Shown: positions 33,171 to 45,965, counted from the stretch's first letter. The stretch: 64,000 nucleotides of DNA from Liolophura sinensis (GCF_032854445.1 NC_088307.1:14766017-14830016); one strand, 5' to 3'. Made by a program: numbers and translations. The notes: generated by a model from the letters alone, not told the origin.

Positions 33171-34244
33171 TTGACGAAGTTCGCCGAAGATTTTTGCTGT
33201 ATTTAATTATGCAGGCTTAAGATTTCTGAATCACTTCCAAATTGATTTTAAAAAATACAGAACGTTTAGCCCGGACTTTCCAAACCGGCTTAGTATAGGT
33301 CACTTCTTTTCACTAATATAAACGTACGAACCGGCTCCCAGAAGGTTTCTAGCCACCAGTTTTTCCCATTGTGACTTCGATTAATGATTTATTTATCGGA
33401 GCAATAAGGACTGTTTTATACAATAACATGAAGGTTTGGCATTTTTTACATATCAAGTGACATTATATTTCTATGTTTAAAAAAGCAACAATTGATCGCT
33501 CCACAATACCTCAGTGGCCTATTGTGGCACTAAAATGCCATTTAGTCTGTATCACGACGAGACCGGTAAGACTTAAGTCTGTCTTAACTTAAATATACAT
33601 TTGAACAATTGGCGCCTGTTGTCAAAACATTCACATTAGAAGTAAGCCATTGCACAATATCAAACACAGCACTGGAAAAACTTACTCTAAAACAAACTCA
33701 ACTGAAAAGGAAATGTGAATTTGCAAGAGTATGTATTTGAAATCTCATTTAAATAAATTTCCAATATGAATAACGGCATTCTGGAAATTTCCTGGAGTAA
33801 AGAATTGGCACGATATGAATTAGTGTTACATGTATTAGTGCTGTAAAGCCAGGATTTTCGATAACACTATCATTTCAGTCTAAAGCCGTCTGAGGCTTTA
33901 CAATGAACTCCGTATCCCCTGTTGAGACACAAGGCCTAAATATGTGGTACTGAGGATGCCATAAACCCAGATAACAGGACTTAGTCTGGGTAGCGATGTG
34001 CCCATTACATCCGGCAAACCACCAGATCACGTGATGTGGCCTGGAGGGAGTTTATATCACAACGGATTACCCCCCCCCCTCCCCCATCTGTTCATTTCGG
34101 TGAACAGAATTATGCCCTTTGTCAGTGTTTCGGTCTGGATTGCAGCGACCGCTTTGTCTGTCTTTGTCAGTGTTTCAGTCTGGCTTGCATCGACCACTTT
34201 GTCTATCCTTACTAGAATCATCAAACCTCTGGGGATACAAGGAT
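33168..34244. other. Intergenic, nothing recognised
   Basis: No gene recognised. A C-run lies at 34070-34085, and a ~40-bp direct repetition (TTTGTC, CAGTGTTTCGGTCTGG-like) at 34117-34205. Confidence 0.4.
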
Positions 34245-34255
34245 ATGTGTGTGTA

Positions 34256-34303
<48 letters not shown>

Positions 34304-34366
34304 TGTGCGTGTGCGTGTGCGCGTGCGCGTGCGCGTGCGCGTGTGTGTGTGTGTGTCTGTATGTAT
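34245..34366. repeat. (GT)n / (GTGCGC)n microsatellite
   Basis: A GT run passes into GTGCGT/GCGTGC and back to GT. Open frames of repeated Val/Cys here are artefacts. Confidence 0.97.
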
Positions 34367-34626
34367 GGGGGCCTCCGTGGCTCAGTCGGTTAGCGCGCTA
34401 GCGCAGCGTAGTGACCCAGAAGCCTCTCACCAATGCGGTCGCTGTGAGTTCAAGACCAGACTATGCTGGCTTCCTCTCCGGCCGTACGTGGGACGGTCTT
34501 TCAGCAACCTGCGGATGGTCGTGGGTTTCCCCCGGGTTCTGCCCGGTTTCCACCCACCATAATGCTGACCGCCGTCGTATAAGTGAAATATTCTTGAGTA
34601 CGGCGTAAAACAACAATCAATCAATG
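34367..34626 (+). mobile_element. SINE-1, full length
   Basis: Starts GGGGGCCTCCGTGGCTCAGT (A-box region), then GCGCAGCGTAGTGACCCAG, GTGAGTTCAAGACCAG (B-box region), a body with CAACCTGCGGATGGTCGTGG, and the 3' core AGTGAAATATTCTTGAGTAC plus GGCGTAAAACAACAATCAAT. It is followed directly by a (TATG)n run, which suggests that the microsatellite grew from the SINE tail. Confidence 0.92.
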
Positions 34627-34683
34627 TATGTATGTATGTATGTGTGTATGTATACATATAAATGTAGGAATAAATATGTATGT
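34627..34683. repeat. (TATG)n run after SINE tail
   Basis: Imperfect TATG repeats, plus a TGTATACATATAAATGTAGG piece that recurs diverged at about 34748-34775. Confidence 0.85.
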
Positions 34684-34740
34684 ATGTATGCCTGGGGTTT
34701 GTACTTAACAATTTTTTTTATCATATGACGACATGGGTAC
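34684..34740 (-). mobile_element. SINE-2 3'-end fragment
   Basis: CCTGGGGTTTGTACTTAACA plus ATTTTTTTTATCATATGACG is the reversed SINE-2 3' end, with a small deletion in the AACGTC block. Confidence 0.5.
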
Positions 34741-34769
34741 ATTCATATGTATACATATGAATATAGGAA

Positions 34770-34798
34770 TAGATATGTATGTATGCGTGCGTGTGAGT

Positions 34799-34837
<39 letters not shown>

Positions 34838-34970
34838 GGCGTGCGTGCGTGCGTGCGTATGTATGTATGTATGTATGTATGTATGTATGTATGTATGTAT
34901 GTATGTATGTATGTATGTATGTATGTATGTATGTATGTATGTATGTATGTATGTATGTATGTATGTACGT
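34770..34970. repeat. Compound microsatellite (GT)n(GCGT)n(GTAT)n
   Basis: A GT-rich run (about 34795-34829) is followed by GCGT repeats and then about 27 GTAT tetranucleotides to 34966. Confidence 0.98.
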
Positions 34971-37900
34971 CCGTTTCAAAGAGAAATATATTTTTAAGTG
35001 ACTGATTGCTCTATTCACTGATTTATTCACGCTTATCCCCACCTTAGTAATCTGCCTTCAATTTCTGGTAGAATTAAAAGTGATCCAGAAAGAAGAATGC
35101 TTAATACATTAATATGTGGTAAGGAATGCTACTGGCCCGTCGTGAAGCACTTGGCTCAGGTCGTAACCTGTTCAATTAGAACATACGAGATAATTTGACT
35201 GACTACATGTACATCATTTCTGACTTGAATTCATCCAGAGACTGAGATGTTTTACGATTACATTTGTCACGCTGTATGATTTATTCATATTGTTGTACAC
35301 TGTGATTCAGTTTGTCCTCCCCAAATTGTGTGACGTCCGTTCGCTTCAAAATATGCAATATTGACTTGTGTATAATATGTACACATATGTGCGCATGAGT
35401 TGTACCGGTACCTTGTTTTTACAAACCTTTAGTGCTTTTGACATTTAATGATTTCGCAGATGCGCAGTACACGGCAATTTAGTGGATACTGCTGCGCTAT
35501 GGCTGTATATCACGTTTGATCTTTGCGTTATTCAGGCTTCAGTATGAAAGACAAAGCCATGTTCTGAGGGCTTGTAAATGTAATGTATTTCATGTCCTAA
35601 TTGAGCCTGTCTCGCTGTTTCACTTCGGACTAAATGGTCCCTTTTGTGTAGAATCCATATACATGTGTCCTTACATAACGTTATAATTTAAACAAATAGT
35701 GAAAAAAGAAAAACACTTCCACAGCTGCTAATAAGTCCATATGAGATGGAGAAATTCAACAGACACATTTCACATCTTACAAGTCAATCAAGAACAGCGG
35801 GGGAGTCGAAAGACAGTTTTAGGACGGCATGTATGTTTCGTTCCTCAACTTGCTTTTTTTTTTTAAATTACATGCTCATTCATAGATTTTTTGATTTGAG
35901 CTCTTGCTTTTTTTTTGTATTGCGACATTATTTACATTTTCGTTAGTTGCCTAACTTTTAACACCGTCTAAAACGGGCTTAAAGCATTTTTTTGTCGTTC
36001 ACAAGAAAGTCAGGATGTAGAGTTAATTTGTTTATACGTCGTCATGTAGGATTAACTTAAGTACGTAAGCATATCAGAATGGTTTCTTCCGTAGCTTTTG
36101 CACGTCTCTATGCGATAGGATGGATTTCCTTGTCACCAAAAGCTGTTCAAGATAAAACTATGTCTTCTGTACTTTGAGTGGAGTGTGATTTATAATTCAC
36201 CGGGCTGAAAACGTACAACGATCTGTTTATATCAGGCGGGTGTTAGAGACCCACACCTTGAGATCAGCCATACTGGTGTAAGACAGTACAGATTTACACC
36301 TGACACTGAACTAATCAGCCGCTATCACATCGCGTCTGTCGTTGGGGAATTACGGCAAGACAGAAAAATAGTCTCCTGATACCCGATTGGATCTGTAGTC
36401 CTTGACCTCGTTGCTCTCAGGGGAGATAGCTCTCAGACATTCGCCATTCTGTCAGGTAATTGTGAAACCGCGAAAGAGCGTGTGGTCTGTTTGTCGCGGT
36501 GCACGGATCCTAACTTAAAAGACTAAAGCTTAGAGAATAAAACCAGAACAGCGGGGACTGTGTTATAGTTGGCAAATGGTCACAGTATGCCGGTTAAATA
36601 CAGCATCTTCTCAATTTACGTTAGGAAAGTTTTTAATGTTGCGGTTCATATAAATGCTTAATTTGTAGCGAATACGATATGTCCCAGTACCACGGCTAAA
36701 GCAGAAGTGGGGACAAAAATGCAGTGATCATACATGCAATTTACTTAAGTCTCTGGCGCAGAAATAAAGCGGAAGAAATTAGAGTGTGAAACGTAGAATT
36801 GTTATTTGTTCTTGGCATCTTTAGATAACACAAACTGTCGTTGTCACTTAAATACTAAACCAGAAAGAAAAAGCTAACTACAACAATATGGTTTTCGAAT
36901 TGTTTGTATTACATGTGGACTGTTGCGATGAAAATGAACTTACTTGCCGTTAAGTAAACTTTGCAAAAGTTTGTAAACTTTGCGACTTTGCAACTTGCAA
37001 CTTTGTTTGTGTTAAGGAAGGAATATTTGCAGCAGCAACAATTCATGGATGGAGGTTAAATTATCCTGCTAGATTTAATACTCGCGAAATGCCGTCCAGG
37101 AAACCCAAGATACGTTTGTGGATATTTCATTTAATTTCCATTAAGAGTGTGGACTGACGAGATGAAGTTCGGTGAGTTGAGTCAATGGAAACTGTTGTCT
37201 CCATTGTTAACATGTTGGAACTGTAATTTTGCCTTCCTTCGTAAAATGTAAAAAAAAAACATTTGTTGTCAGTGTACTTCAATTTATACAGTGGTACTGA
37301 ATGATTCAAGTGTGTGACGACTTGGAACTTTTAAATTGTCCACAAAATACGATAAAGCATTGCTTTTCTTTCAGTTTGTTGATCTGTACAGTGTTACTCC
37401 GGAGAAGAAATTTTCCCTATTCTCTTGTCTTTTCCGTGAACACCTGCCTTTGTAATCATGATGTCTGCGCTGTTCTAAAGTATTTTATCAAAGAACAATT
37501 GTTTTGTAATATGCAGCAAGTTCTCGGGGAACATGATTTAGTCTTGCAAGCAAACGTCTGTACCATATCCTGTTAAATGTGCTTTGAAGATGGGTGGGTC
37601 TATTTATATCAAATTATGCCCATATTTCCAATTTCTGGAAGTGTGATGTGTACACTCCAGTTCTGCTAAAACTGAATTCTCTGAGACTATACTTTACAGA
37701 AACCGTTGGCACGAAGTATTCCCCAAATCGGTCAGTCTGTAGTCAATGTTAGGTCACTGTTAAACACCAAACAAGGAAGAAAGCAATTGCCCAAGTCCGC
37801 TATTTATCACACATTCCTAATTCAAAATGTCACCAGAGCAATTTCCCGCTTGTGCAAACCCTAAACCGATGGCTTTTGACCGTGTGATCCATCATAACAC

Positions 37901-38039
37901 CTAGTCCGACATGCAATAGAGTATGTCAGGACAATCTGTTAGATGTGCGATTGATTGTTGGACCCAAAGCAGATAATCAACATGGGTAGAATAGAAAATG
38001 ACATCTTTTATACAGATGATGCAGGGCATCTGTGACGAA
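34971..38039. other. Intergenic, almost nothing recognised
   Basis: About 3 kb with no recognised gene. It holds one member of an inverted dispersed pair at 36241-36320 (listed separately). Confidence 0.4.
36241..36320 (-). repeat. Dispersed repeat pair, member 1
   Basis: The reverse complement matches 40881-40960 over about 80 bp (shared TGGTGTAAG/TCTGTACT, CATCAGTATGGCTG and CAAGGTGTG blocks). A diverged piece of the same kind may lie near 54580-54630. Confidence 0.6.
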
Positions 38040-38272
38040 GGTTATGTGCGTGCCAGCTCGGCGCAATGACATAGGAGCCTCTCACCAATGCGGTCTCTCT
38101 TAGTTTAATTCCACCTCACGCCGTCTTCTTCTCTGGCCATACATGAGAAGCGGATGGTCGTGGGTTTCCCCCGGGCTCTGACCGGTTTATCCATAATGCT
38201 GGCCGCTGTCGTATAAGGGACAATATTTTTGGGTGAGGCGTAAAACACCAATCAAATAAATAAATAAATTAT
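38040..38272 (+). mobile_element. SINE-1, 5' end degraded
   Basis: Body and tail are clear: GCCTCTCACCAATGCGGTC, GGATGGTCGTGGGTTTCCCC, CATAATGCTGGCCGC and GGCGTAAAACACCAATCAAA, ending in AAATAAATAAAT. The first part of the head is missing, and a ~15-bp body deletion occurs near 38146. Confidence 0.85.
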
Positions 38273-40880
38273 ATAATATATTGAGACTCTGTGTTCTGTT
38301 CTGACACTAAGGACTATGACTGAGGCTTTGGTGCATGTCATGCTGAGAATCTTTGAACTTTGGCCTCTGCTGAAGGGTTTCTGAGTGAGTCGTCTTTTGT
38401 TTAATGTTACCAAAACCGCACGAGTAGTCGCCTCTCTTAACTACTGAATGTCAAGCGCCTCTAGACACTAGACTACGGCCCGCTCTCCACCTAAAAGTGT
38501 TGGGGGACATCATTTATCTCAAAAATACGTTATAAAAAATGTCCTCGGAAAACCACACCGAGACAAATGTAATATTTCCAGTTGGTGATATGTTCTGATA
38601 AAATTTTTGTTCATGGCAAAGTATACGATGATCATACGACGGATGTATCGTCATGTAGCATTTAAACGGAACTAATCAATTAACACAGCAATCGGATTAA
38701 TAAAGAAATAAAATATCAAATTAAAAAAGGCAATTTTTGCTTTTTGTACACCCAAGAATTTAGTCATAATAACTGCATAAGGATAAACACAGTTTAGGAC
38801 ATGTCAGTATCTGCCCATCAAGATTCCATTGTCTAATACAAAAATGTCTCCCCATTGGCTGCCCATTAAAGAACAATATGCCACCTGGCCTCTTAAATAA
38901 ATGGTTACCAATCATACCGAAAAAATAACATACTGAGAAGTCCATTTCTGTTGTGTGTCAAATGATCAAGACAGGTAGTACGAGACGAATTACTAAACAA
39001 ACAACAACCCTTGTCAGCCATATTCTACTGGGCAACTGACTGATGACATTAACATCAATTGTTGTATATATGAGGCTCATTGTCACGGCAGGGGGCAAGA
39101 GTCATTTGAACATTTCGAAGAAAAATCATCTGTCGCCATTTGCTGAATTTTCTCCCCTGTTGATGTCCCATGAAACAAGGAACGTCTACTGTGAAATTAT
39201 CAGGCAACGTCAAAAAAAAGTACGCCCCGGATGAAAAATTATTGAAACCCGTATCGGAAACTTTTTTTTTTTCACTAAAATAAACGCAGAGAAGGTGGGT
39301 TTTCCGGACAACATTGTTAGTGAGTATTGGTGTCTTACCCAGCTGTTCAGATGTAAATACTATTGTTGCTTCTGTGCAAAACAAAACACAAAAAACACAA
39401 AAACAAAACAAAAGGATAAAAAACAAACAAAAAACACACACACATACACACAGTTGACATAACTAGATATGTGGGTATGGCAAAATCCGTTATTATTACG
39501 CTCAAAACGCACCTAACTATCAAAGCATGCGTTTGTGTTTGATTCCGTGAAAAACAAATAAGAAAATAAAATACATTTACATAATGCTTTAAATAGACTT
39601 TATTCTGGTGCTAACTGAATTATCACGTGGTATTATGGGACCCAGTTACTGCCCATTAACCACAAAAACCGTTCTAAGCATTTCTTTGTGGGTCGTCTTC
39701 TCCAATGTCGGCCTAAACCTTTTCACTGCAACTTATTCCCTGAGAAATGACTGGTTAAGCGACTAATCGATGAATTGGTTTTTGAAGGCATTTGAAGACT
39801 CAGTGATATATTAATTTATATTTTTAATCCATTTCCAGTAAACGTGTGTGTTTTATGTCTGTAAAGGAATTTTTGATGATGTAGAAAGAGGCTAATCACA
39901 ATCAGAAAGTAATTGAAATGAAAAGACTTAAGTAGACTGTAACCTATTCTTCAAAGCATTGTCAGGAATGTACTGTAGAAAACGTAGTAAAATCTGGCCT
40001 TCGATGTAATTTCCATCTTCCAGAGTTCTCATCTCTCGTTGGTACTCGTAACTCGTTGGACCGGAAGTACAGTCTTACATTCGATAATAACTATGGGATA
40101 AGTATAAAAAAAATTGTAACATCAAATACCACTTGGTATTTACACAAATCAGAAAAATGTCTAAACTCTTGTGTATTTTGGCAGATTTCTCTTTTGTTAG
40201 TTACTGTTTTGTACAAAAGTATGGTTTTCCTTTACTCCGCAAAACACTCCGCCGTTGTCCTTATCAAGTATATTTTATCGAAAAACAAAAGAAATAAGAT
40301 TGAGAGCACACGAAATGATCACCAAATGGAATTCCGATCAAAGAAAATGTTGCAGTATAATGGGTTATGATGCCATTTGTTGAATATAATGATTATGCAT
40401 GCTTTTTGCTGTTTTCGCGGAATTTTGACCGTTTCTCATCATTTCACTGGCAATCTATCAACGTATTTGAATAATGACACCACGTAATGGATTCCCTGAT
40501 AAAATCATAGCTCTTTTTTTTTCATTAGTTTTGCACTTTAGGGTCCCTCTGTTTTGCATTGTGAAAGATCCTTCATTTACAGGGGTCTGTTTTTGCAAAA
40601 TGTAAAGTACGCGTAAACCACAAGGAAATCGATCAGCGATAGAATTCTTCAGAATGATGTAACGATCTTTTCTGGTGCTCTTTGATTCAGCTGTACCGTT
40701 AGCAATTTAGGGCAATTCTCGCTTGTTTTCACACACAGATATATGTATAAAAAAACATGACAGAAGATCTTTCCTTTAGGCCCCCATGAGAGTGAAAAGA
40801 TTAAGGTTCTGTTCAGGTATTAGGAAGTCATTGTTCGGTTTGCCTGACCTTAATTTCCCTTGACAATTCTAAGGTGAGAC
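38273..40880. other. Intergenic, nothing recognised
   Basis: No gene or repeat recognised. An A-rich tract with CAAAA and CACA repeats lies at 39378-39450. Confidence 0.4.
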
Positions 40881-40960
40881 TGGTGGATTAGATAGGTGTG
40901 TGGTGTAAGTCTGTACTATCCTCCATCAGTATGGCTGCTCCCAAGGTGTGCTACTCTAAC
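40881..40960 (+). repeat. Dispersed repeat pair, member 2
   Basis: Plus-orientation partner of 36241-36320. Confidence 0.6.
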
Positions 40961-41117
40961 ATCGTTTTATATAAATAGATCCCGGTGCCCTGTTCGTCAC
41001 CACGATTTACGAATTATTTCTTGTTACCCAACGAAATTCGAACTAACATACTGGCGTGTAATTTTTGGTTTGTGAGAAAATGGTCTAATTTGCTAAATTC
41101 TTATGTACCCAGACTTG

Positions 41118-41646
41118 GGATTATACGCCGTAATCAGGTTTATTTATTTATTTATTTGATTGGTGTTTTACGCCGTACTCAAGAATATTTCACTTATACG
41201 ACGGCGGCCAGCATTGTGGTGGGAGGAAACGGGGCACAGCCCGGGGGAAACCCACGACCATCCGCACGTTGCTGGCAGACCTTCCCACTTACAGCCGGAG
41301 AGGAAGCCAGCATGAGCTGGACTTGAACTCACAGCGACCGCATTCGTGAGAGGCTTCTGGGTCATTACGCTGCGCTAGCGCGCTAACCGACTGAGCCACG
41401 GAGGCCCCGCCGTAATCAGGAATATTTCACGTCTAGAATATGACAACAGCATTATGGTGGGAGGAAAACGGGCAGAGCCCGGAGGGAAAGCATGATCATC
41501 CGGAGATTGCTGGCAGAGATCCCTACGTACGGCAGGAGAGGAAGCCATCAAGAGCTGGACTTGAACTCTCAGCGACCGCATTGGTGGAAGTCTCCTGGGT
41601 CATTGCGCCGTGCTGGCGTTCTTATCATCTCGGTCACGGAGGCCCC
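41118..41646 (-). mobile_element. Older SINE-1 split by a younger one
   Basis: The tail-side piece is 41118-41138 and the body-head piece 41421-41646, ending TCGGTCACGGAGGCCCC. It is interrupted by the intact SINE-1 at 41139-41408. Its own divergence (for example TACGCCGTAATCAGG and CACGTCTAGAATATGACA) shows greater age. Confidence 0.9.
41139..41408 (-). mobile_element. SINE-1, full length, with target duplications
   Basis: Complete minus-oriented copy from the TTTATTTATTTATTTGATTG tail to the CTGAGCCACGGAGGCCCC head. It is flanked by the 12-bp duplication GCCGTAATCAGG at 41127-41138 and 41409-41420, which marks LINE-mediated insertion into the older SINE. Confidence 0.95.
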
Positions 41647-42424
41647 TATATCCAAAATGAAGAATAATCTTAGTTTTTTTTGGGACCTTAGGACCAAGAT
41701 CGTTTCTAAGTTACCATGTCACTTCTTGCAATGCAAAAGAGCAATGGTCAAGTCGATGCATAATAAGGATGAAACACTTCTATTTCTTTAACGTTCAGTC
41801 ACAGTCGTTGTTAGTCAATGCTGCATTGATTTATATCAGAGAAGATCTGTGGATCTCAGCAGGTTATTATCTATGCAGACATGTTCTGATCTGGCTTGAC
41901 ATATTCTGGACAACCCGGATGTCCAGTAGATACATTAATTAAACATCTAATCGAATGGGCTGATATTGTGTTTTTTTCTATCAGGTTAAATTTATGATGA
42001 AATAAATGTATTAAACCGTGGTAGAGTAATCGGCTGATGATCTGTCCAAAGCTTGGTGTATATACGACGAACTGAAAGTGAGCAGTTAGACTGTAAGCTT
42101 TATGGGCATTTTCCTAGACTCCTGTCTTAAGATTTGTTTTAATTCTCTGGCCTACTGTAAATGTAATATTATCCACGGTACTTTTTAGCTGTGAATGAAC
42201 AGGCAGTCATTATAGTATGGTTTGTGTGGCATGACGTCGGGCATCGTCGAAAAATTAAACATTTTTATCCTATGCTATCAGAACATAATGGGCAACAGGA
42301 CAAACTTTCGCAAAAACACTGAAAGATTGATTACCATACGCAAGAATATATTACTTACATGAGTGTAGGGAGTGTTTTGCCATTAAAGTGGAGAGAAGTA
42401 TTCACATAAACCCTTACAGACATG
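41647..42424. other. Intergenic, nothing recognised
   Basis: No gene or repeat recognised. Confidence 0.4.
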
Positions 42425-42542
42425 AGATGTACACCTCAGTGTGAGGCATAGATGGGGCGTATAAAGGGTGCATGCCTATGTATGCCTTAGTGTGAGGTAC
42501 AAAAGGGGTGTACACCCTATCAATATTACTTGAGGTGTACTA
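42425..42542. repeat. TACACCTC-motif zone left of the duplication
   Basis: Short repeated motifs in both orientations: GTACACCTCAGTGTGAGGCA, CCTTAGTGTGAGGTAC, GTGTACACC and CTTGAGGTGTAC. CCTCAGTGTGAGG is itself a small inverted repeat. The same motif fills 43255-43510 and its duplicate. Confidence 0.65.
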
Positions 42543-43254
42543 TACCCCAAGCAGACCCCGGCCATTTACTTATACCTCAAATGTTCCTCAGATACACCTT
42601 GAAAACTTTGAAAGTTAAAAAAAATTAATAATATACTTCAGGCACACCTTATAAACTCTGCGAGTTTTTTAGCGGTTTTTGAACACGAAATAATGTACCT
42701 AGCTCAAATACACCTTAGGAAAAAAAATCAGCACTTAGAAATTTTGAAAGTTAAAAAAAGTAAATAAAAGTGAAAGTACACTTCAGGCACTTTTTTAAAG
42801 TTTTAAAACAAGAGATCAGATTTACACTTCAGACAAAATGTTTAGTACAAAACTATTTTTCTTATGCACAAAAATGTTTACTAAATAAATATAAGCCTAT
42901 ATCTCACCCAAGAATGACTTGCCGTTCAGCTCGCAAATACTGATCAGTCACAGAGCATGGATACATATTACAGCCTGTGGGAAACCAACCCAATTATGCA
43001 CTGAATGATGCTTCCTGGAACAGAACTTGTAACATTTTTAGGCACATAAACAGTGCTAAAAGGCAAAGAAAAGGGGTAGCACTGTTGTCGATGTGAATCC
43101 GCTATTTACAGATACTGTAAATAAAGAGCATCAGGTACTTACAAACTTACTTAAATTTATCTATAATTTATGCAACCAATATTTAAGTGTTTTGAGCATG
43201 TTTTCTGTCAAAACAAAAATGACAACAGTTTACACCCACCTTGCCTATAAGCAT

Positions 43255-43510
43255 CTACCTCAGCTGTAAATAAGATACACCTCGGGCATCATATTTTTTA
43301 CCTATTATTTACAAGGTATAGCTCCACTGTGGTGTACTATAGGTGTAATTGAGGTACTAATTTGCATAATTGGCAGTACCTCGGATACACCTTCAACACA
43401 CCTCAGATACACCTTAAGTATACCTTAGACACACCTCAGTTCAGATATGCTACACCCCAATGGTACACCTCAAATATACCTCTAGTATACATCTAGTAGA
43501 CCTAATAAGG
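43255..43510. repeat. Degenerate 10-14-bp TACACCTC repeat zone, unit 1
   Basis: CAGATACACCTTAAGTATAC, CTTAGACACACCTCAG, GGTACACCTCAAATATACC and similar blocks follow one another at about 10-14-bp spacing. The function is unknown. The duplicate lies at about 46860-47100. Confidence 0.75.
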
Positions 43511-43619
43511 GTAATGGAAAGCAGCCTTAGTGACAAGTAAGTGGTAAATGGTTCCGCATTAAACGGAAGCACATTAAAGACTTAGATAAATACGACAAAA
43601 TTAAGCACTGCGCACGGGG

Positions 43620-45655
43620 GAAGAGGGGTCACACTATACACTTACGTAACATGACACACGGGGGTCACGCTGAACTCTGACGCTGACATAGCGCACTAAG
43701 GTTACAACAAACACTTACGTAGTAAGACACACGATAACTCACTCAATACACTTACTTAACAAGACACACGGAAGTCACATTATACACTTGATTAGCAAGA
43801 CACAAGGATGTCACATTATACCCTTAATTAACACGCAAGTCACACTATACGCTTAGGTAACAAAACACACAGATGTCACACTATACACTTACTTAACAAG
43901 ACACGCAAGTCACTCTATACACATAGCTAACAAGACACAAGGATGTTACACTATACACTTACTTAAGAGACACGCGAATCACATTATATACTTAATTAAC
44001 AAAACACAATGATGTCACACTATACAGTTACTCAACAAGACAGTCAAGTCACACCATACGCTTACGAAACAAGAGACACGCAAGTCACATTATACACTTA
44101 ATTAACAAGACACACGGATGTCACACTATACACTTATTTAAGAAGACACACGCGAGTCACATTATACACTTAATTAACAAGACACAATTATGTCACACTA
44201 TGCACTTACGTAACAAGACAAACGGAAGTCACACTATACACTTACGTGACAAGACACACGAAAGTCACATTATACACTTAATTAGCAAGACACAAGGATG
44301 TCACATTATACACTTAATTAACAAGGCACGCAAGTCACACTATACACTTAGGTAACAAAACACACAGATGCCACACTATACACTTACTTAGCAAGACACG
44401 CAAGTCACTCTATACACTTACTTAAGAAGACACACGGATGTCACACTATACACTTACTTAAGAAGACACATGCGAGTCACATTATACCCTTAATGAACAA
44501 CACATAATGATGTCACACTATGCACTTACTTAACAAGACAGTCAAGTCACACTATACACTTACATAACAAGACACACGGATGTCACACTATATAGTTACT
44601 TAACAAGAGACACACAGGTCAAATTATACACTTAATTAACAGGACAAACGGATGTCACACTATACACTTACGTAACAAGACAAACGGAAGTCGCATTATA
44701 CACTTGATTAGCAAGACACAAGGGTGTCACACTATACACTTACTTAACAAGACACGCAAGTCACTCTATACGCTTAGGTAACAAAACACACAGATGTCAC
44801 ACTATACACTTACGTAACAAGACACGCAAATCACTATATACACTTAATTAACAAGACACGAGGATGTCAGACTATACACTTAACAAGACACCCAAGTCAC
44901 TCTATACACTTAGTTAACAAGACACACGGATGTCACACTATGCACTTAATGGACAAGACACAATTATGTCACACTATGCACTTACTTAACAAGGCAGTCA
45001 AGTCACGCCATGCACTTACGTCACAAGACAAACGGAAGTCACATTATACACTTGATTAGCAAGACACAAAGTTGTCACACTATACACTTAATTAACAAGT
45101 CACACAGGTCACACTATACGCTTAGGTAGCAAAACACACAGATGCCACACTATACACTTACTTAACGAGACACGCAAGTCACTCTATACACTTAGTTTAC
45201 AAGACACACGGATGTTACACTATACACTTATTTAACAAGAGACACGCAAGTCACATTATACACTTAATTAACAAGACAAACGGATGTCACACCATACACT
45301 TACGTAACAAGGCAGGCAAGTCACACTATACACTTACGTAACAAGACACACGGATGTCACACTATACACGTACTTAACAAGACACACGCAGGTCACATTA
45401 TATACTTAATTACCAAGACACAATGATGTAACACCATACACTTAATTAACAAGATACATGGAGGCCACACTATACACTGGTTCCACTAAACACACACTTC
45501 ACATTCTACACTTACTTAAGAAGACACGCAAATCCCATTATACACATACTTAAGAAGACACACGCAAGTCACCCTATACATTTACTTAACAAGACACCTG
45601 GATGTCACACTATACACTTACTTAACAAGACACACAAATCACACTATGCAATGAC
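43620..45655 (-). repeat. 36-bp satellite array B1
   Basis: The plus-strand unit is GTCACACTATACACTTACGT plus AACAAGACACACGGAT. Its reverse complement (CCGTGTGTCTTGTTACGTAA plus GTGTATAGTGTGACAT) is clearly the array-A monomer with a few fixed changes (CTT for CAT, GTGTGAC for GTGAGAT). About 56 units, more diverged among themselves than array A. The variants TTAATTAAC, TTAGGTAAC, TTGATTAGC and ACTTAAC alternate. Confidence 0.95.
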
Positions 45656-45711
45656 GTGAACACCACACTCGGGAGCACACTAATCTACACACATCTGAAT
45701 ACGTCAGAACA

Positions 45712-45965
45712 GATATATTTATTTATTTGATTGGTGTTTAACACCTTACTCAAGAATAGTTCATTTATACGACGGCGGCCAGTTTTATCGTGGGAGGAAA
45801 TGGTCAGAGCCCGGAAAAAAAACAGACCTTGTGACAGACCTTCCCACGTACGGCCGGAGAGGAAGTCAACATGAATTGAACTTGAACTTACAGTGACCAC
45901 ATTGTTGAGAAGCTCCTGAGCCGTTGCACCGCGCTAGTGTGTTACCCACCTTTGCCACGGCGCAA
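45712..45965 (-). mobile_element. SINE-1 in duplication unit 1
   Basis: Reversed copy, diverged (GTGTTTAACACCTTACTCAA in the 3' core, TTGCCACGGCGC at the head end). The same copy occurs at 49195-49448, so it inserted before the duplication. Confidence 0.88.

Noticed and set aside
34119-35042. Open frames of repeated Val-Cys, Tyr-Val-Cys-Met and Thr-His-Ile-Tyr
   Set aside because: Translation of GT and GTAT microsatellites.
39055-39441. A 128-residue minus-strand frame rich in Phe/Cys/Leu
   Set aside because: The hydrophobic run comes from an AAAACA-rich low-complexity tract read in reverse. There is no conserved motif.
41300-41408. tRNA genes at the SINE heads
   Set aside because: The A and B boxes are present but the sequences cannot form a proper cloverleaf and always continue into the SINE body.
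42330-42385. A possible SINE-1 remnant (ACGCAAGAATATATTACTTACA)
   Set aside because: Only about 25 bases match the 3' core and neither tail nor body follows.
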